15,054 nt of DNA. Origin: Candidatus Falkowbacteria bacterium RIFCSPLOWO2_02_FULL_45_15 (lineage in GTDB: Bacteria > Patescibacteriota > Patescibacteriia > Patescibacteriales > XYC2-FULL-47-12). Shown here one piece after another: positions 1-6,583 of the stretch. How positions within the stretch are numbered: position 1 is the first letter of the stretch; each line of letters begins with the position of its first letter. The position numbers and the translations under genes are program-made. The notes below the pieces were generated by a model that had not been told where the DNA came from, did no database searches, and saw only the letters and a program-made list of their open reading frames with translations. Location of the stretch: NCBI GenBank assembly GCA_001777995.1, contig MFFV01000016.1, positions 3,778 through 18,831 of the forward strand. Direction: 5' to 3'.

Positions 1-1
1 T

Positions 2-55
2 TGCGAAGCTATTGGCGGGGAGCGTCATAAAAAGCTGTTGATATACAAGGGGTAA
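2..55 (+). CDS. possible 3' end of an upstream gene (partial)
   Basis: The frame beginning at base 2 is open from the window edge to a TAA at 53-55 and encodes 17 residues ending in RHKKLLIYKG. The charged, ordinary-looking tail and its position 16 bases before a tRNA make it plausibly the C-terminus of a gene that begins outside the window. No family can be recognised from so little, and the other two forward frames also stop within 40 bases, so this is only a guess. Confidence 0.3.
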   Translation, partial: CEAIGGERHKKLLIYKG

Positions 56-71
56 ACAATTATTTAATATA

Positions 72-148
72 GGGTTCGTAGCTCAGTTGGTTAGAGCGTT
101 ACGTTGACATCGTAAAGGTCAGAGGTTCGAATCCTCTCGGACCCACCA
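72..148 (+). tRNA. tRNA-Val (anticodon GAC)
   Basis: This is a full 77-nt cloverleaf. The acceptor stem is GGGTTCG/CGGACCC with one G-T pair. The D arm is GCTC/GAGC, the anticodon stem TTACG/CGTAA with loop TTGACAT, and the T arm AGAGG/CCTCT with loop TTCGAAT. The anticodon GAC reads the valine codons GUC and GUU. The CCA tail is encoded (146-148). The gene lies 30 bases upstream of a small ORF with a good ribosome binding site and may be co-transcribed with it. Confidence 0.97.
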
Positions 149-178
149 GAATCAAACTTTTCCAAAGGAGAATAAAGA

Positions 179-379
179 ATGGCGGCAAAAATTGAAAAGA
201 AAAAAATTTTTCCGAGCGGCAGAATTACTATTTTATCCCAACAACTGGAAGGCATAAAAACAGAATTAGACTTAAGCGGTCAAAAAACTTTAATTTCGGC
301 TGGTGAAAGAATTGAAGAAGCTCTTTATCTGCTGCGCACCGCCCAACAAGAGTTGCGGAGCGAAAACGATAAACAATGA
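179..379 (+). CDS. small hypothetical protein, 66 aa
   Basis: I do not recognise this protein. It starts at ATG 179 with a clear Shine-Dalgarno AAAGGAG (164-170) eight bases upstream, which supports a real gene. The product is a basic N-terminus (MAAKIEKKK), then a mixed segment, then a Glu/Leu/Arg/Gln-rich C-terminal half (about residues 40-64, IEEALYLLRTAQQELRSEN) that should form an amphipathic helix. There is no signal peptide or membrane segment, so a cytoplasmic location is likely. It follows tRNA-Val directly and is followed by an intrinsic terminator, so the two probably form one short transcription unit. Function unknown. Confidence 0.7.
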   Translation: MAAKIEKKKIFPSGRITILSQQLEGIKTELDLSGQKTLISAGERIEEALYLLRTAQQELRSENDKQ

Positions 380-400
380 ACATATATTGCTTATCAAAAA

Positions 401-436
401 AAGAAGCGTCATTATTAACGCTTCTTATTTTTTATC
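401..436 (+). terminator. intrinsic terminator after the tRNA-Val/66-aa unit
   Basis: A 9-bp perfect stem AAGAAGCGT/ACGCTTCTT (401-409 and 418-426) with an 8-base loop is followed by ATTTTTTATC. A run of six A precedes the stem, so it may also stop transcription from the other strand. Confidence 0.8.
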
Positions 437-444
437 CTCAACTA

Positions 445-473
445 TTGCTTATTTTATCAAATACTTTTATAAT
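445..473 (+). promoter_or_regulatory. sigma70-type promoter for the hsp20 operon
   Basis: TTGCTT at 445-450 and a perfect TATAAT at 468-473 are separated by 17 bases, just after the preceding terminator and about 35 bases before the hsp20 start codon. The predicted 5' UTR is short and has no Shine-Dalgarno sequence. No CIRCE-type inverted repeat is visible beside it. Confidence 0.75.
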
Positions 474-507
474 AAAAATAGTTTTTACCAATTTAAAATA
501 AATTATT

Positions 508-960
508 ATGGATTTTTTCCGAAAACTTACCGGGCTAAACCAAGGCAAAGCTAATATTAATGTTAACACCGCCCCGTCATCAAAAGCGGCGGACAATCAG
601 CCGGAAGAGCAATGGCTGGCGGACGATTATGAAGAAGGTCAGCTCGCTATTGACGTTTACCAAAGCAAAGACGCCATTATCGTGAAATCAACGATCGCGG
701 GCGTAAAACCGGATGATATTGATATTTCCATTAATAACGACCTGCTGACCATTCGGGGCACGAGAAAAATGGATGAACAAATATCCACTGAAGATTATTT
801 TTACCAGGAATGTTATTGGGGCAGTTTTTCCCGCTCAATTATTTTGCCGGTGGAAGTTAAGCCGGACCAGATTGAAGCGACGATTGAAAACGGCGTGCTG
901 ACGATTTTTTTGCCCAAAGCGCAAACTGCCAAACAAATTGAGGTTAAAATAAAAGAATAA
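508..960 (+). CDS. small heat-shock protein, Hsp20/alpha-crystallin family
   Basis: This is an ATP-independent chaperone of the cytoplasm that holds unfolding proteins in soluble oligomers. The 150-aa length is typical. A variable N-terminal arm (residues 1-45) is followed by the alpha-crystallin beta-sandwich domain (about 46-137), including AIDVYQSKDAIIVKSTIAGV at its start. The family signature near its end is A-x-x-x-N-G-V-L (residues 124-131), followed by TIFLPK. The short tail KQIEVKIKE carries an I-x-V motif of the kind that docks to neighbouring dimers. The start at ATG 508 gives the usual MDFFRKL opening, but no Shine-Dalgarno is visible upstream. The gene is the first of a three-gene unit, three bases before the next start. 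Confidence 0.93.
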   Translation: MDFFRKLTGLNQGKANINVNTAPSSKAADNQPEEQWLADDYEEGQLAIDVYQSKDAIIVKSTIAGVKPDDIDISINNDLLTIRGTRKMDEQISTEDYFYQECYWGSFSRSIILPVEVKPDQIEATIENGVLTIFLPKAQTAKQIEVKIKE

Positions 961-963
961 AGT

Positions 964-1185
964 ATGCCGACGACAAAAGCGACTACCGACAGAATTGAGG
1001 GGGAAAACGCGGTCTTATTAACTACGGCGGCGGCTGTCAGATTGCCGCTGGCTTTGCTGCCAAATAACATCAAAGAGGGCGATGTGGTAAATATTATTAT
1101 TAATTTAGATGGCGAAAAAACTGCAGCCGATAAAGCAATCGCAAAAGAGATGCTTAACGAAATACTGAAAAACGAAACGGCTTAA
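964..1185 (+). CDS. DUF3006-like small protein, 73 aa
   Basis: The product has the layout of DUF3006 proteins: an N-terminal D-R-I-E-G-E-N-A-V-L (residues 9-18), then LPLALLPNNIKEGDVV (about 27-42) and I-x-x-x-L-D, followed by a charged helical tail (KAIAKEMLNEILKN). In the family this is a small all-beta fold, usually next to secreted or envelope genes; its biochemical role is not established. It starts three bases after hsp20 and ends 16 bases before the VanW gene, so it is almost certainly translated from the same mRNA. The family call comes from recognising the sequence pattern and has not been searched. Confidence 0.65.
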   Translation: MPTTKATTDRIEGENAVLLTTAAAVRLPLALLPNNIKEGDVVNIIINLDGEKTAADKAIAKEMLNEILKNETA

Positions 1186-1201
1186 CTAATTTGCCCGTGA
1201 G

Positions 1202-3193
1202 TTGCTTCGCCCCCCCCATGCTGTGAAGCGAGCAAAAAAAGAACCCCAATTAAGTTTACTGAATAAGTCAAACGAGACTAAGGCGTCCTGGGCATCTCAA
1301 GCTAGAGGGCGGCTGTCTCGTTTTTTTACCGCTAAAACGGTGCGGCGGCTACGCTGGTTATTCGCCGGCAGCGTGATTATGGTTACTATTTACCTGACTG
1401 CTTCGGCCGCCTATTTAATGCATCAGCGGCTATATCAGGATAAATTTTTTAACGGCCTTAAAATCGCTAACGCCTCTCTGGGCGGCAAAACCTTAACGGA
1501 AGCGCGCCGGCTGCTTACGCAACGCACTGACGCTTTTAGCCGCGAGGGAGTAACTATTATTTATCAAAACAAAAAATTAAACGTTCCGGCTTCGGTTATC
1601 GCCCCCGACCCCGATGCTTCTTTTGACCTCTTTGCTTTCAACCCGGAGGATTCACTCCAAGCTCTGCTGGCTATAGGCAGAAACGAGAGTGACTTAAAAA
1701 ACATTAAAGAGCAATTACTCGCTTTCATTTTTACGGCTAATTCCCCCGCGTCTTTTTATTTAGATGAGCCCAGATTGCTCTCCCTGCTTAAGGAAAATTT
1801 CAGCCAGTTTGAAAGCCAAGCCAAGGACGCCGAAATTATCTTTAAAAATAACGAATTAACGATTGCGCCGGAAAGCTACGGAAAAATTTTCGATTACGAC
1901 GGCCTGTTGGCGCAAATTAAAAATCGGCTTGCTTGGCTGGACAGCCGACCGGTTAGGCTGACTCTACAAACCGATTACCCCGCTATTTACGCGGAGCAAA
2001 TAGACGCGGCTTTATTGGAACAAGCAAAAACAATTCTCCAGTTAGCGCCCATTAAACTTACTGCCTCCTCTACTGACCCGCTAGCCAAAGATAAAGAATG
2101 GGTTGTCAATAAAGAAAGGCTGACTGCTTTAATAACGGCTAAAAAATCAACCGGCGCTAATCAGCTTTTTATCGGCTTAAAACCAGAGGCTTGGGAAGAA
2201 TATGTCCAAGCAGAATTAGTTCCCGGGGTGAATATCGAACCGGTTGACGCCAAATTTCAAATCACCAACGGCAGGGTAACGGAGTTTAAATCAAGCCGCA
2301 ACGGCCAAACCATAAACATTGACGGCACTTTGACGCAACTGGAAAATGCCTTAGCCGCTGCCACCACTACTCCCGTAACGGCGGGACTATTGATAACGGA
2401 GGTGGCTAGCGCGGTTACTAACGACAACGTAAATGATTTGGGAATTAACGAATTGCTGGGGACGGGCGAATCAAATTTCGCCGGCTCGCCGCCGAATCGG
2501 CGCCATAATATTGCGGTGGGCGCGGCGGCGGTTAACGGCACTCTGATCAAACCGGCGGAGGAATTCTCGCTCTTAAAAACTTTAGGGACAATTGACGGCA
2601 GCACCGGCTATCTGCCGGAACTAGTGATAAAAGGAGACCAAACGGTGCCGGAATACGGCGGCGGATTGTGTCAAATCGGCACGACTGTTTTTCGAGCGGC
2701 GCTCGCTAGCGGCCTGCCGATTACCGAGCGGCGAAACCATTCTTATCGCGTGGCCTATTACGAGCCCGCCGGCATTGACGCTACCATCTATAACCCCGCG
2801 CCTGATTTTAAGTTCTTTAACGACACTGGCTACTACATTTTGATTCAAAGCCGCATTGAAGGAAATAATTTATATTTTGATTTCTGGGGGACAAAAGACG
2901 GCCGTTTGATAGAACAAACTAAACCAAAAATTTATAACATTACCCCGCCGCCGCCCGGCAAAATCATTGACACCGATAAACTGCCGCCCGGAGAAAAAAA
3001 ATGCACGGAAAGAGCGCACAGCGGCGCCGACACCACCTTTACCTATACCGTAACTTACCCGAGCGGCAAAATTAATGAACAAATTTTCACGAGTCATTAT
3101 CGTCCTTGGCAGGAAGTCTGTTTAGTCGGCGCGGCCGCCAGCTCAACGCCGGCAGTTTTGGATGCCCCGCCGCCGCCCGGTATTGAAAATTAA
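1202..3193 (+). CDS. VanW-domain membrane-anchored surface protein
   Basis: The 663-aa protein has a basic cytoplasmic N-terminus (1-52), one membrane segment (about 53-73), two repeats resembling the peptidoglycan-binding-4 domain (about 85-230 and 255-385) and a VanW domain (about 414-567). The VanW domain shows the conserved GGGLCQIGTTVF (485-496), an RNHSY motif and F-x-N-x-T-G-x-Y. A C-terminal beta-rich, proline-ended segment holds two cysteines. In known families this architecture sits on the outer face of the membrane and is thought to contact the cell wall; the catalytic role of VanW is uncertain. The first in-frame start is TTG at 1202, since an in-frame stop lies at 1187; GTG at 1223 is possible. 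No Shine-Dalgarno is seen, and a run of eight C (1210-1217) lies within the first codons. Third gene of the hsp20 unit. Confidence 0.87.
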   Translation: MLRPPHAVKRAKKEPQLSLLNKSNETKASWASQARGRLSRFFTAKTVRRLRWLFAGSVIMVTIYLTASAAYLMHQRLYQDKFFNGLKIANASLGGKTLTEARRLLTQRTDAFSREGVTIIYQNKKLNVPASVIAPDPDASFDLFAFNPEDSLQALLAIGRNESDLKNIKEQLLAFIFTANSPASFYLDEPRLLSLLKENFSQFESQAKDAEIIFKNNELTIAPESYGKIFDYDGLLAQIKNRLAWLDSRPVRLTLQTDYPAIYAEQIDAALLEQAKTILQLAPIKLTASSTDPLAKDKEWVVNKERLTALITAKKSTGANQLFIGLKPEAWEEYVQAELVPGVNIEPVDAKFQITNGRVTEFKSSRNGQTINIDGTLTQLENALAAATTTPVTAGLLITEVASAVTNDNVNDLGINELLGTGESNFAGSPPNRRHNIAVGAAAVNGTLIKPAEEFSLLKTLGTIDGSTGYLPELVIKGDQTVPEYGGGLCQIGTTVFRAALASGLPITERRNHSYRVAYYEPAGIDATIYNPAPDFKFFNDTGYYILIQSRIEGNNLYFDFWGTKDGRLIEQTKPKIYNITPPPPGKIIDTDKLPPGEKKCTERAHSGADTTFTYTVTYPSGKINEQIFTSHYRPWQEVCLVGAAASSTPAVLDAPPPPGIEN

Positions 3194-3310
3194 AACTTTT
3201 AATTTTAAATTATTTTATTTGCTTTTTTGTCGGCTGGTCTTTTTATTTTCTTGGCGCTCCCTGTGCATAACTTTTTTTAAAAAATCGTTTTTAACAAATT
3301 TTTCCAAATA

Positions 3311-3443
3311 AAAAAGTTGGCTTTAGCGGGACAGGCAGAAAAATTTTCTATCCGAAACCTCGAGCGTAAAGCCGGAAGAATCGAAAAGAAAACTCCCCAT
3401 GCTTGTCGTGCCTATCCCGCTAAAGCCAACTTTTTATTTTATT
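3311..3443 (+). repeat. 21-bp inverted repeat enclosing 83 nt; terminator or structured RNA
   Basis: Arms 3311-3331 and 3415-3435 are perfectly complementary over 21 bp (AAAAAGTTGGCTTTAGCGGG and its complement). Past a single C/A mismatch, pairing continues as AGGCA/TGCCT. The right arm runs into TTTTTATTTTATTTTTT, so it can act as an intrinsic terminator for the VanW unit 118 bases upstream. The left arm is preceded by an A-rich run, so the minus strand could use it too. The interior holds further pairing potential (TTTTCT/AGAAAA) and a second copy of TAAAGCC that competes for the left arm. It does not match SRP RNA, tmRNA or 6S RNA. Confidence 0.6.
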
Positions 3444-3784
3444 TTTTAGTTTTTATTTTGAACCAAACATCTTAGCATAGCCTAATTATTTTGTCAAGCT
3501 AAAAAATTATTTTGTCGTAATTTTTTAGCTAATTTTAAACAAAAAATATCACCCTAAAACTAACTTTAGTTTAGTTTAACTTAATTTATAACTACCAAAA
3601 TAAAAGGTTGCTTAAAATTTTTTATAATTACCGTCAGCGGCGCCGCCGACAAAAAATAAAAAATTGCCGTTATCGTCGCTAAGCCGTCAGAGACGCGCCC
3701 ATAAAAAAATTTTTTAATTTATTAACTAAAAAATTATTGGCCGGAAAAAAATTTTCTAATCTATTGACAAACTAAAATTAGCTA
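3436..3784. other. AT-rich intergenic region without a recognisable gene
   Basis: About 350 bases with no credible ORF. It holds a 13-bp perfect hairpin (3497-3530), a GC-rich imperfect palindrome GTCAGCGGCGCCGCCGAC (3633-3650) followed by an A-run, and several A/T palindromes. A TTGACA at 3764-3769 lacks a well-placed -10 box. Confidence 0.6.
3497..3530. repeat. 13-bp AT-rich hairpin
   Basis: AGCTAAAAAATTA (3497-3509) and TAATTTTTTAGCT (3518-3530) are perfectly complementary, with an 8-base loop. It may be a weak bidirectional terminator, since A and T runs lie inside the stem rather than after it. No function is shown. Confidence 0.5.
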
Positions 3785-3813
3785 TTGTGAAGACAAAAAA
3801 TTTTCTCTATACT
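3785..3813 (+). promoter_or_regulatory. promoter of the 14-codon gene
   Basis: TTGTGA (3785-3790) and TATACT (3808-3813) are spaced by exactly 17 bases, about 85 bases before the tiny ORF. The -10 box matches consensus at five of six positions. Confidence 0.65.
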
Positions 3814-3830
3814 ATAAGTAGTGGTAAAAA

Positions 3831-3896
3831 ATTGCGTCTCTAACGAAAAATACATTTTTAAAATTAGAGACAAGGAGGAAAGGGGGTGTACGCAAT
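3831..3896 (+). promoter_or_regulatory. folded leader with two Shine-Dalgarno sequences
   Basis: GTCTCTAA (3836-3843) pairs with TTAGAGAC (3864-3871), and ATTGC (3831-3835) can pair with GCAAT (3892-3896), which abuts the start codon. Between these lie AAGGAGGA (3872-3879) and AAAGGGGGTG (3879-3888), the second matching nine of ten bases of the anti-16S sequence AAAGGAGGTG. The ribosome binding region would thus be held in an unpaired bulge between two short stems. TCTCTAACG recurs at 3944-3952 and could compete for TTAGAGA. Confidence 0.5.
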
Positions 3897-3941
3897 ATGG
3901 CAAAGAAAAAAAAGAAAGCTACGAAAAAAAGAAGGAGATAA
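3897..3941 (+). CDS. 14-aa Lys/Arg-rich micro-protein
   Basis: ATG 3897 to TAA 3941 encodes MAKKKKKATKKRRR: eleven of fourteen residues are Lys or Arg. The ORF is far too short for usual gene finders, but the signals around it are the best in the window. These are a well-spaced promoter (3785-3813), two overlapping Shine-Dalgarno sequences (the nearer core, 3882-3886, is ten bases from the ATG) and a strong terminator 13 bases after the stop. It has no co-transcribed neighbour. The composition resembles the basic tails of ribosomal or nucleic-acid-binding proteins, so an RNA- or DNA-binding role is a guess. The alternatives are that the RNA itself is the product, or that a GTG at 3886 opens a different frame that runs through the terminator; the latter is unlikely. 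Confidence 0.55.
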   Translation: MAKKKKKATKKRRR

Positions 3942-3953
3942 TTTCTCTAACGC

Positions 3954-4010
3954 AAAAACCCCGCGCTCTCTGTTCCCCGCATTGCGGGAAACGAAGGGCG
4001 CGGGGTTTTT
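3954..4010. terminator. strong bidirectional terminator
   Basis: AAAAACCCCGCGC (3954-3966) pairs with GCGCGGGGTTTTT (3998-4010). An inner hairpin forms between CCCGC and GCGGG (about 3976-3988). U-runs form on both strands, so it ends the micro-gene from the left and the EndoQ-like gene (stop at 4033-4035) from the right. Confidence 0.9.
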
Positions 4011-4032
4011 GATTTATACCGATTGCTCGGGA

Positions 4033-5358
4033 TTAGAATAATTTTGCTTGTTTGTTGCTCGCTTTCTCCTCCGGACTAAAAATTTTAACCGTGCCGTATT
4101 GTCCGTCAAAGCCCGGCTCCACCATCAACTTTCCGGCTCGCACCCGCTTAATGCCTTCCGCGATTGCGGGCAAAGTATTTTTTAATATTTGCTCAAGCGG
4201 CTTATGGATTAAAATCTCCAGTTCACTGCCGCAATTTTTTATTAGGTTGTGATATTCTGTCTGCACCTGCCGCGCCGAGCGGCTTTTTATGCCCAACGCC
4301 TCGGCAATTATTTTATCAAGCTCCACTAATTTTTTATAATCCGGCGCGCCGACTGGTCTAAAGCCTAGCTCCCTGTCCGCCAGTTCCTCCACGCGGTAAC
4401 ATACCCCAAGCGTCAGCGGCTTTTTGCAAACCGGGCAAATGCCTTTTTGCTTTTTTGTTTCCGCCGGCGACAAGCGCAAGTTACAGGCGCGATGGCCGTC
4501 ATAATGGTACATTCCTTCTTCCGGATAAAATTCTATGGTGTAAAGCAATCCACCGTATTTACTCTTAATGCCGCCTGCTCTTTTTTCAGCCGAACTATTT
4601 TGCATAATATCGTAAATGGCGTCGTAACTGATTTCGCTCATCTCAAAAGCATTGGCTTCGCGCGCGATGTTGGGCAGACTGTGCGCGTCCGAGTTGGAAA
4701 GTAAAGTTAAATTGTCCAGCGCCGACAGCCGCCAGTTCATCTCCGGGTCGCTTGATAGTCCGGTTTCATAAGCGTAAATGTAGTGGGTAAATTCGCCGAA
4801 ACATTCTTCCGTTGAGTCAAAGCCGGATTTAGAGCCAAAAACAGCAAACCACGGCGTCCAGATATGTGCCGGAATAACCATAAATTTTTCATTTATCTCA
4901 AACAGTATTTTACATAATTCTATCGCCGACATGCCTAAAATCGGCCGGCCGTCCGAGCGAATATTATAATGCGCGTCCAAATATTTATTTAATTCTTCAA
5001 CCGCCGCCAAGTTGGGCGCGAGCACGACAATATGTATTCTTCTGGTTTTTTCTCCTTGCTTATAAATTAATGCCAACTCGGTTGATAAGATAAATTTAAC
5101 TTTACCGTCACTATTTTTTAACTTATATAAACCATTACCACCTTCTGCGCTTGAAGGCGACATTCCGGAATGTCGCCCTCCGACTGGTTCCAATTCATTG
5201 CAAATTGCGTCAAACCAAGCTGGATAAGTAAAATCGCCCGTGGCAATTATATCCACGCCTTTAACGCGGCACGTCTTGTCCAAATTTTCCAGAGTCAATT
5301 CTCGAGAACAGGCGCGCGAATAACGGGAATGAATGTGAAGGTCTAAGATTTGTTGCAT
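4033..5358 (-). CDS. EndoQ-like PHP-domain endonuclease (TIGR00375-type)
   Basis: The protein is about 441 aa from ATG 5358. It opens with the PHP metal-binding motif DLHIHSRYS (residues 6-14) and IATGDFTYPAWF (38-49), and has HIWTPWF in the middle. In its C-terminal half it carries DGHRACN followed by GICPVCKKPLTLGV, a probable zinc site, then a YRVEELADRE segment. This order is that of the EndoQ/TIGR00375 family, whose characterised members nick DNA 5' of deaminated bases such as uracil and hypoxanthine; that activity here is inferred. The reading frame extends upstream to 5499, but those codons lie in a repeat element (5369-5453), so the conserved start at 5358 is preferred; no Shine-Dalgarno is visible. 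Residues about 59-75 (GGRHSGMSPSSAEGG) come from a palindromic insertion. It shares a bidirectional terminator with the micro-gene. Confidence 0.85.
   Translation of the reverse strand: MQQILDLHIHSRYSRACSRELTLENLDKTCRVKGVDIIATGDFTYPAWFDAICNELEPVGGRHSGMSPSSAEGGNGLYKLKNSDGKVKFILSTELALIYKQGEKTRRIHIVVLAPNLAAVEELNKYLDAHYNIRSDGRPILGMSAIELCKILFEINEKFMVIPAHIWTPWFAVFGSKSGFDSTEECFGEFTHYIYAYETGLSSDPEMNWRLSALDNLTLLSNSDAHSLPNIAREANAFEMSEISYDAIYDIMQNSSAEKRAGGIKSKYGGLLYTIEFYPEEGMYHYDGHRACNLRLSPAETKKQKGICPVCKKPLTLGVCYRVEELADRELGFRPVGAPDYKKLVELDKIIAEALGIKSRSARQVQTEYHNLIKNCGSELEILIHKPLEQILKNTLPAIAEGIKRVRAGKLMVEPGFDGQYGTVKIFSPEEKASNKQAKLF
5156..5177. repeat. 22-bp perfect palindrome inside the EndoQ-like gene
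   Basis: GGCGACATTCC (5156-5166) is the exact reverse complement of GGAATGTCGCC (5167-5177). A second hairpin, CCTTC/GAAGG, overlaps its left side (about 5141-5157). On the coding strand it is read in frame as GRHSGMSPSS and falls in a loop between conserved blocks, so it looks like a tolerated insertion of a mobile palindromic repeat. Confidence 0.75.
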
Positions 5359-5368
5359 ATTTTTGCTT

Positions 5369-5453
5369 GTCATTCCGGGCGTAGCGAAGCGAAGGCCCGG
5401 AATCCAAAAAAAATAATTCAATATTTCTGGATGCCCGCATTCGCTGGCATGAC
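5369..5453. repeat. 85-bp palindromic repeat element at the EndoQ-like gene start
   Basis: The element begins GTCATTCCGGGC and ends GGCATGAC. It consists of two back-to-back hairpins: ATTCCGGGC/GCCCGGAAT with a GC-rich loop (5372-5402) and an imperfect ATGCCCGCATTCGCTGGCAT (5431-5450), joined by an A/T-rich link. The outer ends are GTCAT/ATGAC. Such two-hairpin elements with GTCATTCC ends are common dispersed repeats in several bacteria. It lies only ten bases before the preferred start codon. Confidence 0.65.
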
Positions 5454-5489
5454 ATAAGTAGAGTATTTTTAGCGTAACAAATCTATTTA

Positions 5490-5522
5490 TAAAAAGCAAA
5501 AGGTGAAGTTTGCCTTCACCTT
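5490..5522 (-). terminator. terminator of prs
   Basis: On the minus strand, AAGGTGAAG pairs with CTTCACCTT (plus-strand arms 5514-5522 and 5500-5508) around a 5-base loop, followed by TTGCTTTTTATA. It starts 33 bases after the prs stop codon. Confidence 0.85.
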
Positions 5523-5554
5523 ACATGCAACTATCATTAATATGTCGGGCCGTC

Positions 5555-6520
5555 TCATTCAAACAGCGCGCTAATTGATTCTCCCTTATGCGAGCAAATA
5601 ATTGCTCGAGCAATTAGAGGAGCGACTGATACTACCTCAATCTTATCGCACGCCCGAGCCGCTTCATTCAACGGTATGGTGTCTGTTACGATCAATTTAT
5701 CAATCATTGATCGTCGCAAATCTTCCAGCGCTGATCCAGACAACACCGCGTGAGTGCAAAGCGCCCAGACAGCTTTTGCTCCGGCTACCCGCAGCGCTTG
5801 AGCAACGTTGATAATTGTACCGGCAGTGTCCACCATATCGTCAAACAATATCGCGTGCTTATCTCCAACCTCTCCTAAAATATGATGCACCTCGGCTACA
5901 TTTGGCCGTGAACGCCTTTTATCAATCACCGCGATTGGGGCGTTATTTAATCGGACGGCTAAACCGCGCGCTCGGTCGGCTCCGCCAGCGTCAGGAGTGA
6001 CGATGACGATATCGCCTAAATTTTCCCTATTTACCCGCTCGGCAAATATGGGACGGGCGTATAAATTATCAACCGGTCCGTCAAAAAATCCCTGAATCTG
6101 CCCGCAGTGCAAGTCAAGACTGATAAGCCGCCGCGCGCCCGAAGTTTTTAAAATTTTAGCCGCCCAACTCGCGCTAATCGGCTCGCGGGGCTTCTTTTTC
6201 CGGTCTTGCCGCGCCAGGCCAAAATAGGGAATAACAGCCGTAATGCTTTCGGCTGACGAACGAAAACAAGCGTCAATCATCAAACAAAGTTCCAAAAAAT
6301 TTTCGCCCACCGGCTGGCAGGTAGACTGTAAAATGTAAACCTGCTTTCCCCGTATGTTATCATTTATTTCAATGCGCGGTTCGCCGTCGCTAAACCGGCT
6401 GATTAAACAGTTGGCGGGGTGATAATCTTTTAATTGTTCCGACTTCTGTAGCCGATGCTCAATTTTTTTGAAAAGTTCAAAGTTAGATGTACCCGATAAA
6501 AAGTATAGTTCGCCGTTCAT
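5555..6520 (-). CDS. prs: ribose-phosphate pyrophosphokinase (PRPP synthase)
   Basis: It makes 5-phosphoribosyl-1-diphosphate from ribose-5-phosphate and ATP in the cytoplasm, the precursor for nucleotide, His and Trp synthesis or salvage. The 321-aa length is normal. Visible motifs in order are FSDGE (43-47), YFGLARQDRK (99-108), DLHCGQIQGFF (136-146) with the metal-binding His, VTPDAGGADRAR (174-185), the flexible-loop KRR (201-203), the PRPP loop LFDDMVDTAGT (225-235), and a C-terminal HKGESISALFE like the usual EGES-x-LF ending. ATG 6520 has a GAGGG Shine-Dalgarno about ten bases upstream. It is monocistronic with its own terminator, and its leader contains another terminator-like hairpin, so expression may be attenuated. 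Confidence 0.96.
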   Translation of the reverse strand: MNGELYFLSGTSNFELFKKIEHRLQKSEQLKDYHPANCLISRFSDGEPRIEINDNIRGKQVYILQSTCQPVGENFLELCLMIDACFRSSAESITAVIPYFGLARQDRKKKPREPISASWAAKILKTSGARRLISLDLHCGQIQGFFDGPVDNLYARPIFAERVNRENLGDIVIVTPDAGGADRARGLAVRLNNAPIAVIDKRRSRPNVAEVHHILGEVGDKHAILFDDMVDTAGTIINVAQALRVAGAKAVWALCTHAVLSGSALEDLRRSMIDKLIVTDTIPLNEAARACDKIEVVSVAPLIARAIICSHKGESISALFE

Positions 6521-6583
6521 GTTTATGCCCTCGTTTCTATAAAAATGTATGAAAGATCGTTATATTGGCAGTGTAAAGTAAAT

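Noticed and set aside
303..554. 83-codon frame between the 66-aa gene and hsp20
   Set aside because: It spans a terminator and a promoter and overlaps both neighbours in another frame; composition is that of AT-rich spacer.
3316..3430. SRP (4.5S) RNA or 6S RNA as identity of the large inverted repeat
   Set aside because: The SRP loop signature (GGTCAGG/AGCAGCC type) is absent and the central bubble expected of 6S RNA is not formed; length is also short for 6S.
3764..3769. Perfect TTGACA as the -35 of the micro-gene
   Set aside because: No acceptable -10 lies 16-18 bases downstream; TTGTGA/TATACT with 17-base spacing is better.
3821..4012. 63-codon frame overlapping the micro-gene
   Set aside because: It runs straight through the strong terminator hairpin and ignores both Shine-Dalgarno sequences; the ATG at 3897 in another frame fits the signals.
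5359..5499. Longer N-terminus for the EndoQ-like protein starting at 5499
   Set aside because: The extra codons derive from a palindromic repeat element and precede the conserved DLHIHS motif; the family starts just before that motif.
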